In this document: positions 10,603-19,626 of the stretch, piece after piece | Layout: each line of letters opens with the position of its first letter | How positions within the stretch are numbered: the first letter of the stretch is position 1 | The notes under the pieces: model-generated | What the model saw: only the letters and a program-made list of their open reading frames with translations | Told to the model about the DNA's origin: nothing | Database searches by the model: none | Made by a program: the position numbers and the translations under genes | Source: Acutalibacter muris | GTDB taxonomy: Bacteria; Bacillota; Clostridia; Oscillospirales; Acutalibacteraceae | NCBI RefSeq assembly: GCF_002201475.1 | Contig: NZ_CP021422.1 | Location: forward strand, 2,604,001-2,668,000 | Direction: 5' to 3' | Length of the DNA stretch: 64,000 nucleotides

Positions 10603-11985
10603 ATGCAGACCCAGGAGAAAAAAAGCAATGTCCGCGGCGTAAGCGTGCGCCAAGTGAACTTTGGGATCCTGCTGCTGTCGGTGCTGCTGTACGCGGCCCT
10701 GCTGGCGCTCAGTTTCCACGCGGCAAAAGAATATAAGGATATGAAGACCGCCACCGACCTGTATATCTCCTGCCAGGAGAACGCCGCCCTGGTGACGGCG
10801 GGCTCAGACTATCTTACGGAGCAGGTGCGTATGTTCACCTTTACCCTGAAGCCGGAGTATATGGAGAACTATTTTCATGAGATACACGTGGACCGCCGCC
10901 GTGAGCTGGCCCTGGAGCAGCTCAGCGGCCAGGCCGGGGATACCGCCCGTGAGTACCTCAGCCGGGCGCTGGAGCGCTCGAACCAGCTGACGGAGCTGGA
11001 GATATACGCCATGCGCCTGGCGGCGGAGGGGGCGGGACTTGACGGCCTGCCCCAGGAGGTGGAGGACACGGAGCTTTTCCCGGGACATAAGCGCCTTTCG
11101 GAGGAGGAAAAGATAGAGCTTGCCAGAGATAAGGTTTTCGGCGAGGAGTATCAGGCAAAGAAAGCTCTTATTAACGACAATGTATACGCCTTTATCGGCG
11201 ACGTCATGTCCACCACCCATAATAGGCAGGGAGCTGCCATGTCCGACCTGGACCAGGCCATGACCACCCAGCGCATAGCGTGCAGTCTGCTGCTTCTGAT
11301 GAACATTATTATATTTGTCATGATAGCTTTCCTTATTGTAAAGCCCCTGAAGGTGTACATAAAATGCATCAAAGAGGACCGGCGCATGGAAATCACCGGG
11401 GCCTATGAATTCAAGTATCTGGCCCTTACCTATAACGATATTTATGAACTGAACGGCGTTAATCAGGTGTTGAAGCAGCACCAGGCCGAGTATGACCCTC
11501 TTACCGGCGTTCTGAGCCGCAGCTGCTTTGAAAAGGTCAAGGAGCTGACCCGGCTGAAGCCCCGGCCCATCGCGCTTTTGCTGATAGACACGGATATTGC
11601 CGGTCAGGTAAGCCGCAGATATGGGTATGAGACCGGCGATAAAGCGCTGAAAAAGGTGGGCCGTATGCTCAACGAGCACTTCAGAGCCTCCGACTTCCCG
11701 GCGCGCACGGACGGGGACCAGTTTGCCCTTATCATGGACGAGGTGGAACCCGGCAGACAGGCAAATATAGTCCAAAAGCTCAAGGACATAAACCGCCAGC
11801 TTTCCCACCCCAAGGACGGGCTTCCGCCGGTCTCCATCAGAGTGGGCGGGGCCTTTTCTCCCGAGGGGTTCACAGAGGAGCTGTACCAGAGGGCAAACGC
11901 CGCGCTGAACGGCGTGAAGCGGGACGGCCACGGCGGGTGCAGGTTCTATAAGGAGGGCCTGGAGCTCCCCGCGGACCAGCTATAA
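10603..11985 (+). CDS. Membrane-bound GGDEF-domain protein with degenerate active site
   Basis: The 460-residue protein has a membrane segment at about 18-41, an extracytoplasmic helical region of roughly 180 residues, a second segment at about 225-247, and a cytoplasmic GGDEF domain from about 297 onward (YDPLTGVLSR). The signature motif is DGDQF at 370-374 instead of GGDEF: the first glycine and the catalytic Glu are changed. The RxxD inhibitory-site motif is kept at 361-364 (RASD), exactly five residues before. That pattern suggests a cyclic-di-GMP receptor rather than an active cyclase, which is inference. AGGAG lies upstream of the ATG. It is 60 bp after glnN and ends at a palindromic terminator. 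Confidence 0.85.
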   Translation: MQTQEKKSNVRGVSVRQVNFGILLLSVLLYAALLALSFHAAKEYKDMKTATDLYISCQENAALVTAGSDYLTEQVRMFTFTLKPEYMENYFHEIHVDRRRELALEQLSGQAGDTAREYLSRALERSNQLTELEIYAMRLAAEGAGLDGLPQEVEDTELFPGHKRLSEEEKIELARDKVFGEEYQAKKALINDNVYAFIGDVMSTTHNRQGAAMSDLDQAMTTQRIACSLLLLMNIIIFVMIAFLIVKPLKVYIKCIKEDRRMEITGAYEFKYLALTYNDIYELNGVNQVLKQHQAEYDPLTGVLSRSCFEKVKELTRLKPRPIALLLIDTDIAGQVSRRYGYETGDKALKKVGRMLNEHFRASDFPARTDGDQFALIMDEVEPGRQANIVQKLKDINRQLSHPKDGLPPVSIRVGGAFSPEGFTEELYQRANAALNGVKRDGHGGCRFYKEGLELPADQL

Positions 11986-11988
11986 AGT

Positions 11989-12020
11989 AAAGTACCGGCC
12001 GCATATGCGGCCGGTACTTT
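11989..12020. terminator. Perfect 32-bp palindrome, bidirectional terminator
   Basis: AAAGTACCGGCCGCAT is followed directly by its exact inverted copy. The structure lies between convergent genes (the GGDEF protein and ribU) and is followed by TTTTGC on the plus strand and a T-rich stretch on the minus strand. Confidence 0.75.
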
Positions 12021-12033
12021 TGCTGTGCGCCTG

Positions 12034-12636
12034 TTATTTTGTGCCCTTTAGGAGGGGCGATATGCGCTTGTATATCAGGAGGGTGACCGCCGTGCTCAGA
12101 AGCCCCTTGACGAAGGTGAAGGGCATATTGAACCAGATAAGCGCGTCCCAGAGGGTCTTTACCTTGGGGTTAATGGCCCTGTACATATCCAGTATGGCCT
12201 CCATGGGCATCACAAGGCCATAGGCCGGGTACACGATGAAATAGTTGCTGGGAAGGCTCAAAAGGGCCATGGCCGCAGAGCCGATGAGCGCGCCCGCAAG
12301 GGCCCCCAAGCGAGTCTTCTTCACCCGGTAGATTATGCCCGCCGGCAGGACAAAGGCGGCGCCCAAAAGGAAGTTGCTCAGCTCCCCCACCCCGCCGGTG
12401 CTGGTGGCCAGAAGGTGTACCAGGTTCTTTATCAGGCACACTGCCACGCCGGACAGGGGCCCAAGGCTGAAGGAGGCTATCAGCGCGGGCAGCTCGCTGA
12501 AATCCAGCTGCAAAAAGCTGGGCATCAGCGGCACGTGCACCCCCACGAACATCAGCGCCGAGGCCACCGCCCCCAGCACCGCCGTCACCGCCAGGGCGCG
12601 TATGTTTACTCTCTTGACTTCTCTTACCTGTTCCAT
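12034..12636 (-). CDS. ribU: Riboflavin ECF transporter S component
   Basis: This 200-residue, strongly hydrophobic protein matches the RibU type of substrate-binding S component. It has about six membrane segments and the typical features FSELPALIASFSLGPLSG and the VHLLATSTGGVGELSNFL stretch. S components bind the vitamin and pair with the shared EcfA/A'/T module, which is not in this window. I chose the ATG at 12636 (MEQVREV) with GAAAGG ten bases upstream; in-frame ATGs at 12654 and 12738 add residues lying within the leader. An FMN riboswitch and terminator precede it, which fixes the substrate assignment well. Confidence 0.9.
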   Translation of the reverse strand: MEQVREVKRVNIRALAVTAVLGAVASALMFVGVHVPLMPSFLQLDFSELPALIASFSLGPLSGVAVCLIKNLVHLLATSTGGVGELSNFLLGAAFVLPAGIIYRVKKTRLGALAGALIGSAAMALLSLPSNYFIVYPAYGLVMPMEAILDMYRAINPKVKTLWDALIWFNMPFTFVKGLLSTAVTLLIYKRISPLLKGTK

Positions 12637-12679
12637 GATATCAGGACCTTTCATATGAATTTGCAAAGGCCTTTGCGCA

Positions 12680-12712
12680 AATAAAAATCCCCGGACGTAA
12701 AAACGCCCGGGG
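12680..12712 (-). terminator. Expression-platform terminator of the FMN riboswitch
   Basis: On the minus strand CCCCGGGCG and CGTCCGGGG pair around a short T-rich loop and are followed by ATTTTTATTTG. It lies between the aptamer and the ribU start codon, where FMN binding would be expected to favour termination. Confidence 0.8.
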
Positions 12713-12752
12713 CTATGCGTCAGGAAACACGACGGCAAATACAGCCGCCAAA

Positions 12753-12881
12753 ATCTTCTCTCCTCCGGACTCTAACCGTCGGTACCGGAATCACACCGGT
12801 TCAACGCGCCGAAACTCTCCGCTTCGGCTCCGCTCGCAGACTTTACTGCCGGTAAGGAATTTCACCTTGCCCCGAAGACCT
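12753..12881 (-). ncRNA. FMN riboswitch (RFN element) controlling ribU
   Basis: The minus strand shows the conserved RFN blocks in order: TCTTCGGGGCAAGGTGAAA, then ACCGGCAGTAAAGTCTGCGA, a variable stem, then CCGGTGTGATTCCGGTACCG, and finally ACGGTTAGAGTCCGGA running into GAGAGAAG. These are the defining conserved segments of the FMN aptamer. It is followed by a terminator and ribU, so riboflavin uptake should be shut down when FMN is plentiful. Confidence 0.96.
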
Positions 12882-12893
12882 TTTGCTGGTATA

Positions 12894-12922
12894 ATTATAG
12901 TATATGACCTGCGGATTGTCAA
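12894..12922 (-). promoter_or_regulatory. Consensus sigma-A promoter for the riboswitch-ribU transcript
   Basis: TTGACA (12917-12922), a 17-base spacer and TATAAT (12894-12899) on the minus strand match the consensus at all twelve positions. Confidence 0.85.
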
Positions 12923-12940
12923 GACGGACGGAGGGTAAAG

Positions 12941-14431
12941 ATGAAGCTTTTTTCTAAAACCGAGATGCAGAGCCTGGAGTCGGAGGGCGTATACGCGGGG
13001 GTAAGCCTTTGGGAGATGATGGCGGGGGCCGGGGCGCAGCTTGCCCGGGCGGCCATAGATAAGTGGGGTCAGCCAAAGGGACCGGCGGTCGTGCTCTGCG
13101 GAAAGGGCAATAACGGCGGCGACGGCTTTGTGTGCGCCCGGGAGCTGGCGGAACTGGGGGCAGAGTGTGCCGTGCTCCTGCTGCACGGCGGCCCCAATAC
13201 GGACCTTGCCGCCGCTGCCTTTGCCAGGCTGCCGCCCTCTGTAAAGGTGCTCTCCCCCGGAGCGGAGGCAGAAGCCGCCCTTATGGGCGCGTGGCTGGTG
13301 GTGGACTGCGTGTTCGGCTTCGGGTTTCGTGGGGAGCTGGACAGGATTTCCACCGGGTACCTGCGCCTTGCCAACTCCCTTCCCTGCCACAGGATAGCCG
13401 CCGACCTGCCCAGCGGGGCCGAGTGCGATACCGGGCGGGTATCGCCGGATACCCTCCGGGCGGAGCTGACAATAGCCTTCACCGGGGCAAAGCCCGCCCA
13501 CGAGAGCTACCCGGCCAAGGAATACTGTGGCGAGGTGCGGATATGCCCGGTGGGCATACCCCCGGAGCTGGTTTCAAAGGCCGGGACCTCTGGAGAGGTT
13601 ACCGGCTCCGAGCACCTGAGGGCCCTTCTCCGGCCCCTTGACATCCAGGCGCATAAGGGCAGCCAGGGGCGGCTCCTGATGGTCTGCGGCAGCTGGGGCA
13701 TGGCCGGGGCCTGCGTTATGGCGGCCAGGGCGGCCCTTCGGTGCGGAGTGGGGCTCCTGGACATAGTCTGTGAGGAGCGGGTCTATCCCCTTTTGGCCGG
13801 GGCCGTGCCCGAGGCCGTCTTTACCGTCCTTGACGGCCCGGACAGGCTTTTCGGGTCCCTTAAGGCCGCCAACGCCTGCGTGCTGGGCTGCGGACTTGGA
13901 AACGGGCAGGAGTCGCTCATACGCCAGGTGCTGGGGTGCTGCCCCGTCCCCCTGGTGATAGATGCGGACGGCCTGAACTTCTGCGCCCGCACCGGGTTTG
14001 ACCTCTCCGCTCTCCCGGTCCCCCACGTTATCACCCCCCACCCCGGCGAAGCCGCACGGCTGCTGGGCAGAAGCGTTGCTGAAATTCAGGCCGGGCGCAT
14101 ACCCGCCGCTTTGGAGCTGGCAAAGCTTTCCGATGGCCCGGCGCTTCTGAAGGGCGCAGCTACGGTCACAGCCCGGCCGGACGGCCGCTTTGCCATAAAC
14201 CCCACCGGCAATCCCGGTATGGCCAAGGGCGGCAGCGGGGACGTGCTCGCAGGCATGATAGGCGCGTTCCTCAGCCAGGGCGCGGAGCCCTTTGAGGCCG
14301 CCCGGGGCGCGGCCTATCTCCACGGCCTTGCCGGGGACAGGTGCAGGGACAGGCTGTCCGCCCGGGGTATGCTGCCCACGGATCTTTCCTCGGAGCTTTT
14401 AGAAATCTTTAAGGATTTTGAAAGGGATTAA
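12941..14431 (+). CDS. nnr: Bifunctional NAD(P)HX epimerase/dehydratase
   Basis: This 496-residue protein repairs hydrated NAD(P)H. The N-terminal half (about 1-205) is the epimerase, YjeF-N type, with GNNGGDGFVCARELAELG. The C-terminal half (about 215-496) is the ADP-dependent dehydratase, a ribokinase-like fold, with HKGSQGRLLMVCGS, VITPHPGEAARLLG and the catalytic-site stretch GNPGMAKGGSGDVLAG. Length matches the fused bacterial form (about 490-510). GGAGGG lies upstream of the ATG. The gene starts only 19 bp from the divergent ribU promoter. Confidence 0.96.
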   Translation: MKLFSKTEMQSLESEGVYAGVSLWEMMAGAGAQLARAAIDKWGQPKGPAVVLCGKGNNGGDGFVCARELAELGAECAVLLLHGGPNTDLAAAAFARLPPSVKVLSPGAEAEAALMGAWLVVDCVFGFGFRGELDRISTGYLRLANSLPCHRIAADLPSGAECDTGRVSPDTLRAELTIAFTGAKPAHESYPAKEYCGEVRICPVGIPPELVSKAGTSGEVTGSEHLRALLRPLDIQAHKGSQGRLLMVCGSWGMAGACVMAARAALRCGVGLLDIVCEERVYPLLAGAVPEAVFTVLDGPDRLFGSLKAANACVLGCGLGNGQESLIRQVLGCCPVPLVIDADGLNFCARTGFDLSALPVPHVITPHPGEAARLLGRSVAEIQAGRIPAALELAKLSDGPALLKGAATVTARPDGRFAINPTGNPGMAKGGSGDVLAGMIGAFLSQGAEPFEAARGAAYLHGLAGDRCRDRLSARGMLPTDLSSELLEIFKDFERD

Positions 14432-14435
14432 GGGG

Positions 14436-14464
14436 TTTACAATTTATTTATATTTTGGTAAAAT
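14436..14464 (+). promoter_or_regulatory. Predicted sigma-A promoter for the CmpB-type gene
   Basis: TTTACA (14436-14441), 17 bases, TAAAAT (14459-14464), just after the nnr stop codon. Confidence 0.7.
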
Positions 14465-14506
14465 AGTCTGAGTTCCGGCGTATCTGCGCCGTGCGGAGGG
14501 CTTATT

Positions 14507-16060
14507 ATGCTTTATACTTACCTGTACTGCTTTTTCATTTACGCGTTCCTCGGCTGGTGCGCAGAGGTGCTCTATGCCGCGGCCGTGGAGAAGCGCTTTG
14601 TGAACCGGGGTTTCCTCAACGGTCCCGTCTGTCCCATCTACGGCGTAGGCGTGGCGCTTATCGCCCTGCTTATGGGCCCCTTCTCGGGCAACCTGCTGGC
14701 GCTGTTTATAGGCTCCATGATACTGGGCTCGGCTCTCGAGTGGACGGCGGGTTTCCTGCTGGAAAAGATATTCCGTCAGAAGTGGTGGGACTATTCCAAT
14801 GAACCCCACAACCTGAACGGCTATGTCTGCTTGAAATTCTCCGTACTCTGGGGCTTTGCGGGCGCGGTGGTGGTGCGCTTTATCGTGCCCTCCACCAGCC
14901 GCCTGGCGCACCTTATGCCTCAGCCCCTGGGGTGGGTGCTGCTGGCAGTGCTGGGCGGTCTCCTTATTGCGGACCTGTCGGTAACCGTGGTGTCCATCAT
15001 AGGGCTCAACCGCAAGCTGAAAATGCTCGACCTGGTGGCCGCGCGGCTTAAAGCCGACTCCGACAAGCTGGGCAAGGGGCTGTTTGAGCACGCCGCCAGC
15101 GCCAAAAAGCGGGCCGAGGTCATGCAGCTAGACGCTGAAAAGCTCCACGAGAGATATGAGCAGGCCCTGCACTCCAATGTGCTGCACCGCCGCCTGCTGA
15201 AGGCCTTCCCGGACCTTAAATCCCTCAGGCATAACGAGCAGCTGGAGGCCCTGCGGGAGAGCATCGACGTGTTCCGCCGCAAGTCCCGGGACGCCAGTAT
15301 ACGCCGCAACCAGGCGGCTATAGAGGCCTATGAGCCACATCTCAACGAGGGCCAGGAGAAGCCCTTTGGGTACATGATATGCTATGAGAAGCTCTTTTGG
15401 ATATTCATGGCGGGCAACGTGGTGGGCTGTTTTCTTGAGACCGTATACGCCCTTATCCTGCCGCCCCATCAGTTTGAGCTGCGGGTAAGCGTGGTGCTGG
15501 GCCCCTTTATCCTGGTGTACGGCTTCGGGGCCGTGGCCATAACCCTGTTCCTTCGCAGGATGTACAACCAAAGGGACGTGCTGATATTCATCGCCAGCAT
15601 GGTGGTGGGCGCGACCTTTGAGTATTTTTGCAGCTTTGTCCAACAGGCGGCCTTCGGCACCGTGTCCTGGGAGTACAGCGACTCCCCCTTCAACGTGGGC
15701 GGGCGCACGAATCTGATGTACTCCGTCTTCTGGGGCATACTTGGCCTTGTGTGGGTAAAGGACCTGTACCCGGTGGTGTCAAGAAGGATAGAGCGGACCC
15801 CGAAGAAGCTGGGGCGGGCGCTTACAGTGTTTTTTACAGTATTTATGGCAGTGGATATGGCGGTATCCGCAGGGGCGGTGTACCGCCAGTATGAGCGGGT
15901 GGACGGGGTCCCGGCCACAAACAGCGTACAGGAGTTTTTTGACAGGACCTTCCCGGACGAGGTGCTCAAGGTGATATACCCGCATATGCAGTATGTGGGC
16001 AAGCCGGAGCTGCCGGAGAAGCTTCGGGAAAACCAAGCCATACCCGAACCCGCCCAATAG
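14507..16060 (+). CDS. Duplicated CmpB-type putative ABC transporter permease
   Basis: The 517-residue membrane protein contains two copies of the domain annotated as putative ABC transporter permease (ABC_trans_CmpB). The first begins FFIYAFLGWCAEVLY with NRGFLNGPVCPIYGVG, and the second begins FWIFMAGNVVGCFLETVYAL with VVLGPFILVYGFG. Each has a WW/WE-Y tryptophan-tyrosine stretch before its last membrane segment. A charged cytoplasmic, probably coiled segment of about 130 residues (roughly 165-290) links them. No ATPase partner is adjacent, and the permease label is inherited by similarity only. Function is not established. A terminator follows. Confidence 0.8.
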   Translation: MLYTYLYCFFIYAFLGWCAEVLYAAAVEKRFVNRGFLNGPVCPIYGVGVALIALLMGPFSGNLLALFIGSMILGSALEWTAGFLLEKIFRQKWWDYSNEPHNLNGYVCLKFSVLWGFAGAVVVRFIVPSTSRLAHLMPQPLGWVLLAVLGGLLIADLSVTVVSIIGLNRKLKMLDLVAARLKADSDKLGKGLFEHAASAKKRAEVMQLDAEKLHERYEQALHSNVLHRRLLKAFPDLKSLRHNEQLEALRESIDVFRRKSRDASIRRNQAAIEAYEPHLNEGQEKPFGYMICYEKLFWIFMAGNVVGCFLETVYALILPPHQFELRVSVVLGPFILVYGFGAVAITLFLRRMYNQRDVLIFIASMVVGATFEYFCSFVQQAAFGTVSWEYSDSPFNVGGRTNLMYSVFWGILGLVWVKDLYPVVSRRIERTPKKLGRALTVFFTVFMAVDMAVSAGAVYRQYERVDGVPATNSVQEFFDRTFPDEVLKVIYPHMQYVGKPELPEKLRENQAIPEPAQ

Positions 16061-16069
16061 AAACATAAA

Positions 16070-16110
16070 AATCCCTCCCCGATGCTCTTCACACCGGAGA
16101 GGGATTCTTC
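16070..16110. terminator. Bidirectional terminator between convergent genes
   Basis: AATCCCTCCCCG and CGGAGAGGGATT can pair with one mismatch around a 13-base loop, flanked by AAAA on the left and TTCTTC on the right. It separates the CmpB-type gene from glgX. Confidence 0.6.
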
Positions 16111-16125
16111 TATCGGTTTATTGCT

Positions 16126-18267
16126 TTAACGTCCCAGGAACACCATCACCGACCGGGGCCCGATACGGAAACTGCGGCTTTCAAAGTGTTGGGCCTTCTG
16201 TTCGGCCTGCCAGGTGCTGCACACCAGCTCCCAGTGCATGGAAAGGGGCAGCTCGGGCAGGGTCACGTCCAGCTCGCCCCAGTAGGCGTTGGAGGCCACA
16301 TAGACCACCTCTGCCCCCTTATCCCGCTCGTAGCCCGCGAACATCACGCCCACATAGTGCTCGTCGCCGCCGAAGCCGTCCTTCCTCCAGGGGGTGACCC
16401 CGTGGAAGCTCACGTCCGGGAAACCCATGACCCCGCCGCTGAGGTCCGCCCGCAGGACCCGGTGGGCCTTTCTAAAGGCTATCATATACTTGAAAAAGCC
16501 GAACATATCTCGGTACTTGTCGAGCCGCCGCCAGTCAAGCCACGAGGTGATATTGTCCTGGCAGTAGGCGTTATTGTTGCCAAACTGGGTGTTGCAGAAC
16601 TCGTCGCCGGAGAGGAACATGGGTATGCCCCGGCTGCACATTAGAAGGGCGAAGGAGTTGCGCACCATCCGAAGCCTGAGCTCGTTCACCGCCGGGTCGC
16701 TGGTCTCCCCCTCGGCCCCGCAGTTCCAGCTGCAATTATTGTTGTTGCCGTCGGTATTGCCCCAGCCATTAGCATCGTTATGCTTGTCGTTATAGGCGAA
16801 GAGGTCGTATAAGGTGAAGCCGTCGTGACAGGTCAGAAAATTTACCGAGGCATTTTCCCGGCCCTTGGACTCATATATGTCCCGGGAGCCGGAAATGCGC
16901 TGGGCCGCCAGATTCGCCGTACCGTTGTCGCCCTTGATATAGGCGCGCATATCGTCCCTATACTTTCCGTTCCACTCTGCCCAGCGGTTCCAGGAGGGGA
17001 AGCTGCCCACCTGATAGAGCCCGCCCGCGTCCCAGGCCTCAGCAATGAGCTTCACCCCGCCCAGGATGGGGTCGAAGGCCAGGGACTGCAATAACGGCGG
17101 CTTATCCATGGGGGAGCCGTCCTCGTTGCGCCCCAGGATAGAGGCCAGGTCGAAGCGAAAGCCGTTTACCCTGTAGGTGGTGACCCAATAGCGCAGGCAG
17201 TCCAATATCATCTGGTGGACTATGGGGTGGTTGCAGTTCAAGGTATTGCCGCAGCCGCTGAAATTATAGTAATAGCCCTCGGGGGTCAGAAGATAGTAGA
17301 TATTGTTGTCAAAGCCCTTGAAGGAGAAGAAGGGACCCTGCTCATTGCCCTCTGCCGTGTGGTTGAAGACCACGTCCAGGTACACCTCTATACCGTTCTC
17401 GTTAAGCTCACGGATAAGGCGCTTTAGCTCGTTGCCCTCCCGGTTATGCTCGGTGGTGGCGGTGTAGCTGGTGTTGGGGGCAAAGAAGCTGACGGTGCTG
17501 TAGCCCCAGTAGTTGTAGAGCTTATTTCCGTTGTGCTCGCGGTAGTCCTGCATCTCGTCGAACTCGAAGATGGGCATAAGCTCCACGGCGTTTACGCCCA
17601 GCTCCTTAAGATATGGTATCTTCTCCCGAAGGCCCTCGAAGGTGCCGGGGTTCGCCACCCCTGAGGAGCTGTCCTTTGTAAAACCCCGCACGTGCAGCTC
17701 ATAGATTATCAGATCTTCATTTGGCACCATAGGCTGTGAGAAGTTGCCCCAGTCAAAGTCGTTTTTCACGACCCGGGCCTTATACTGCTGCATACCCGGT
17801 TGGTTCTCTCCCCACTCACGCTGGCCGGTGACCGCCTTGGCGTAGGGGTCCAGAAGAGGCTTGCTGCGGTCGAAGATAAGGCCCTTCCTTGGGTCGTAGG
17901 GGCCGTCCACCCGGTAGGCGTACTCGAACTCGGCAATATCCAGGCGGAACACTATCATGGAGTACACGTTGCCTATCCTATAGGGCTCCGGGAAGGGTAT
18001 CTCCCCATAGGGCTGGTCCTCGCCGGGATGGTACAGCAGAAGGGAGATGGCCGTGGCCCCGTTGGAGTGTACGGTGAAGTTCACGCCGCCGGGGATGGCG
18101 GTGGCGCCGTTTATCTCGTAGAAGCCGGGGCGGATGGAGTAGGTGACGCCGTTGCACTCGATAAAGTCCAAAGGCACCAGATGTATGTTGCTGGGCAGCC
18201 TCATTGCCGCTACAGCGTCGCTCTTATTCAGGGTATGCACGTCCAGGTGATGGCGGTTTGCTTCCAT
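16126..18267 (-). CDS. glgX: Glycogen debranching enzyme / isoamylase-type GH13
   Basis: This 713-residue enzyme matches the GlgX/isoamylase group that hydrolyses alpha-1,6 branches of glycogen-like glucans. An N-terminal CBM48-like domain (GGVNFTVHSNGATAISLLLY) precedes the GH13 barrel. GH13 regions are clear: VYLDVVFNHT, the nucleophile Asp in VNGFRFDLAS, the acid Glu in LIAEAWDAGG and the transition-state residues in LTCHDGFTLYDL. GAAAGGAAG lies six bases before the ATG. No other glycogen genes are nearby. It follows the terminator of the chemotaxis operon by only about 40 bp, so its promoter must be very close; I see only a weak TAAAAT candidate. Confidence 0.93.
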   Translation of the reverse strand: MEANRHHLDVHTLNKSDAVAAMRLPSNIHLVPLDFIECNGVTYSIRPGFYEINGATAIPGGVNFTVHSNGATAISLLLYHPGEDQPYGEIPFPEPYRIGNVYSMIVFRLDIAEFEYAYRVDGPYDPRKGLIFDRSKPLLDPYAKAVTGQREWGENQPGMQQYKARVVKNDFDWGNFSQPMVPNEDLIIYELHVRGFTKDSSSGVANPGTFEGLREKIPYLKELGVNAVELMPIFEFDEMQDYREHNGNKLYNYWGYSTVSFFAPNTSYTATTEHNREGNELKRLIRELNENGIEVYLDVVFNHTAEGNEQGPFFSFKGFDNNIYYLLTPEGYYYNFSGCGNTLNCNHPIVHQMILDCLRYWVTTYRVNGFRFDLASILGRNEDGSPMDKPPLLQSLAFDPILGGVKLIAEAWDAGGLYQVGSFPSWNRWAEWNGKYRDDMRAYIKGDNGTANLAAQRISGSRDIYESKGRENASVNFLTCHDGFTLYDLFAYNDKHNDANGWGNTDGNNNNCSWNCGAEGETSDPAVNELRLRMVRNSFALLMCSRGIPMFLSGDEFCNTQFGNNNAYCQDNITSWLDWRRLDKYRDMFGFFKYMIAFRKAHRVLRADLSGGVMGFPDVSFHGVTPWRKDGFGGDEHYVGVMFAGYERDKGAEVVYVASNAYWGELDVTLPELPLSMHWELVCSTWQAEQKAQHFESRSFRIGPRSVMVFLGR

Positions 18268-18310
18268 GGGGGTCTTCCTTTCGTGATATTTTATGCTACG
18301 GGGCGTATAG

Positions 18311-18336
18311 CAAAAATGCCCCCGCAGCGAGGGGCA
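18311..18336 (-). terminator. Terminator of the fla/che operon
   Basis: On the minus strand TGCCCC...GGGGCA forms a stem directly followed by TTTTTG, just after the stop of the EAL/HDOD gene. Confidence 0.8.
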
Positions 18337-18342
18337 CTTCTC

Positions 18343-19611
18343 TTATCCTTCCAGTTCCTCCGTGCCGGGCTGCTGTGGGGAGATCATCTGTTTCCAGGTG
18401 GCGTTTACCGACTCGGTACAGTTGAAATACACCGTGGTCAGAGTGTGGGTAGGTATACCCAGCTCCTCGGCGTGCTTGGTTATCTTTTCCCAATCCGCCT
18501 CCTCATAGCTGAGAGTCAGGTCATAGAGCTGTCCGCAGCGGCCCTCGTGGCGCAGTATGGCGGCCTTTATCTCCTCGGCGATGGGCACCGTGGAGAGTAT
18601 CTCCTCCATGGGCGCGTCGATAAGGTGCTCCAGGGTAGAGAACATACCCATAAGGTACGCGTCCGAGCGGGAAATGGGCATATTCTTGGCGTAGCGCATG
18701 AGCTCGCTGCAAAAGCTGGCCCGCATGAAGGAGAGCTTCAGAAACTCCTCGGCGGTCTCGTCTATCTCGTCGTTGGCGTTGGTGGTGCTGAGAAGGTATA
18801 TCCACTGCTTCAGCTGGGAGATGCCCAGAGTCACAAGGCCCTGGCGGATGGTGGTTATTTTGTTGGTGGTGAAATAGGCGGAGTTCGCCACTCGCAAAAG
18901 GCCATATGTAAGGGTAGCGTCCATAGAGATTATCTGCTCTATCTCCTCCATGTCCGGCTCCTCCTTGACCACGGCCACCATGAGCCGGAAGAAGTTGCTC
19001 TGGAGATAGCCGCTGGAGTGGGCCTTTGTGGCCATCTGCTTTGCCACATAGCTGCCCTCCATGGCGTCCATACCCATGCGCAGGGCCGTATCGTACAACT
19101 CCTTATTGTCCACATTGGTGGCAATCACCTTCTTGTTCATGCTCCTGGCAAGGTTGACGATATTTTCGGCGCTGGCTCCGCTTATGGTCTTGACATTCAG
19201 CTTGATATAATCGATAAAATCGATCAGCGACAGATACCGCGGCGCGAACTGAAACTCGTTCACCGCTATCTTATAGCCGTCCCGGGCATACTGCTGTACA
19301 AAACGCAGGGCCAGGGGATGTATCACCACGCTGTCGTCTATCTGTATGACCAGCTTTTCCTTTGGGAAGAGGGCCGGGGTCTTTTTCATCAGCAGCGTGG
19401 TGGTAAAGGTCATGAAGTGCACCGCGTCCGTCAGCGACTTCTCCACGTTGTGCATCAGGAAACTGTATACCGTGTCGGCCACGGCGAACTCGTTGGAGCT
19501 CTCGTCGCTGTTGCCATAGGCCTGGTTCTCGCCGTAGTACAGTATCTCATACGCTATGATCTGGTTTTTTTCATTCTTGACCGGCTGGCGGACAATGTAT
19601 CTCTCTCTCAT
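18343..19611 (-). CDS. EAL-like plus HDOD signalling protein (YuxH type)
   Basis: The 422-residue protein has an EAL-like N-terminal half (about 1-200) and an HDOD C-terminal half (about 200-400, with VANSAYFTTNKITTIRQGLVTLG). The EAL active site is degenerate: the EAL motif reads YEILYYGE, the DDFGTG motif reads NEFQFA, and VIAEGVE reads VIATNVDN, while the lysine of DYIKLN remains. It is therefore unlikely to hydrolyse cyclic-di-GMP. HDOD domains are protein-interaction modules often linked to motility or output signalling. It is the last gene of the flagellar/chemotaxis operon, 16 bp after cheV. Confidence 0.85.
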   Translation of the reverse strand: MRERYIVRQPVKNEKNQIIAYEILYYGENQAYGNSDESSNEFAVADTVYSFLMHNVEKSLTDAVHFMTFTTTLLMKKTPALFPKEKLVIQIDDSVVIHPLALRFVQQYARDGYKIAVNEFQFAPRYLSLIDFIDYIKLNVKTISGASAENIVNLARSMNKKVIATNVDNKELYDTALRMGMDAMEGSYVAKQMATKAHSSGYLQSNFFRLMVAVVKEEPDMEEIEQIISMDATLTYGLLRVANSAYFTTNKITTIRQGLVTLGISQLKQWIYLLSTTNANDEIDETAEEFLKLSFMRASFCSELMRYAKNMPISRSDAYLMGMFSTLEHLIDAPMEEILSTVPIAEEIKAAILRHEGRCGQLYDLTLSYEEADWEKITKHAEELGIPTHTLTTVYFNCTESVNATWKQMISPQQPGTEELEG

Positions 19612-19626
19612 AGTCTGCGCCTTCCC

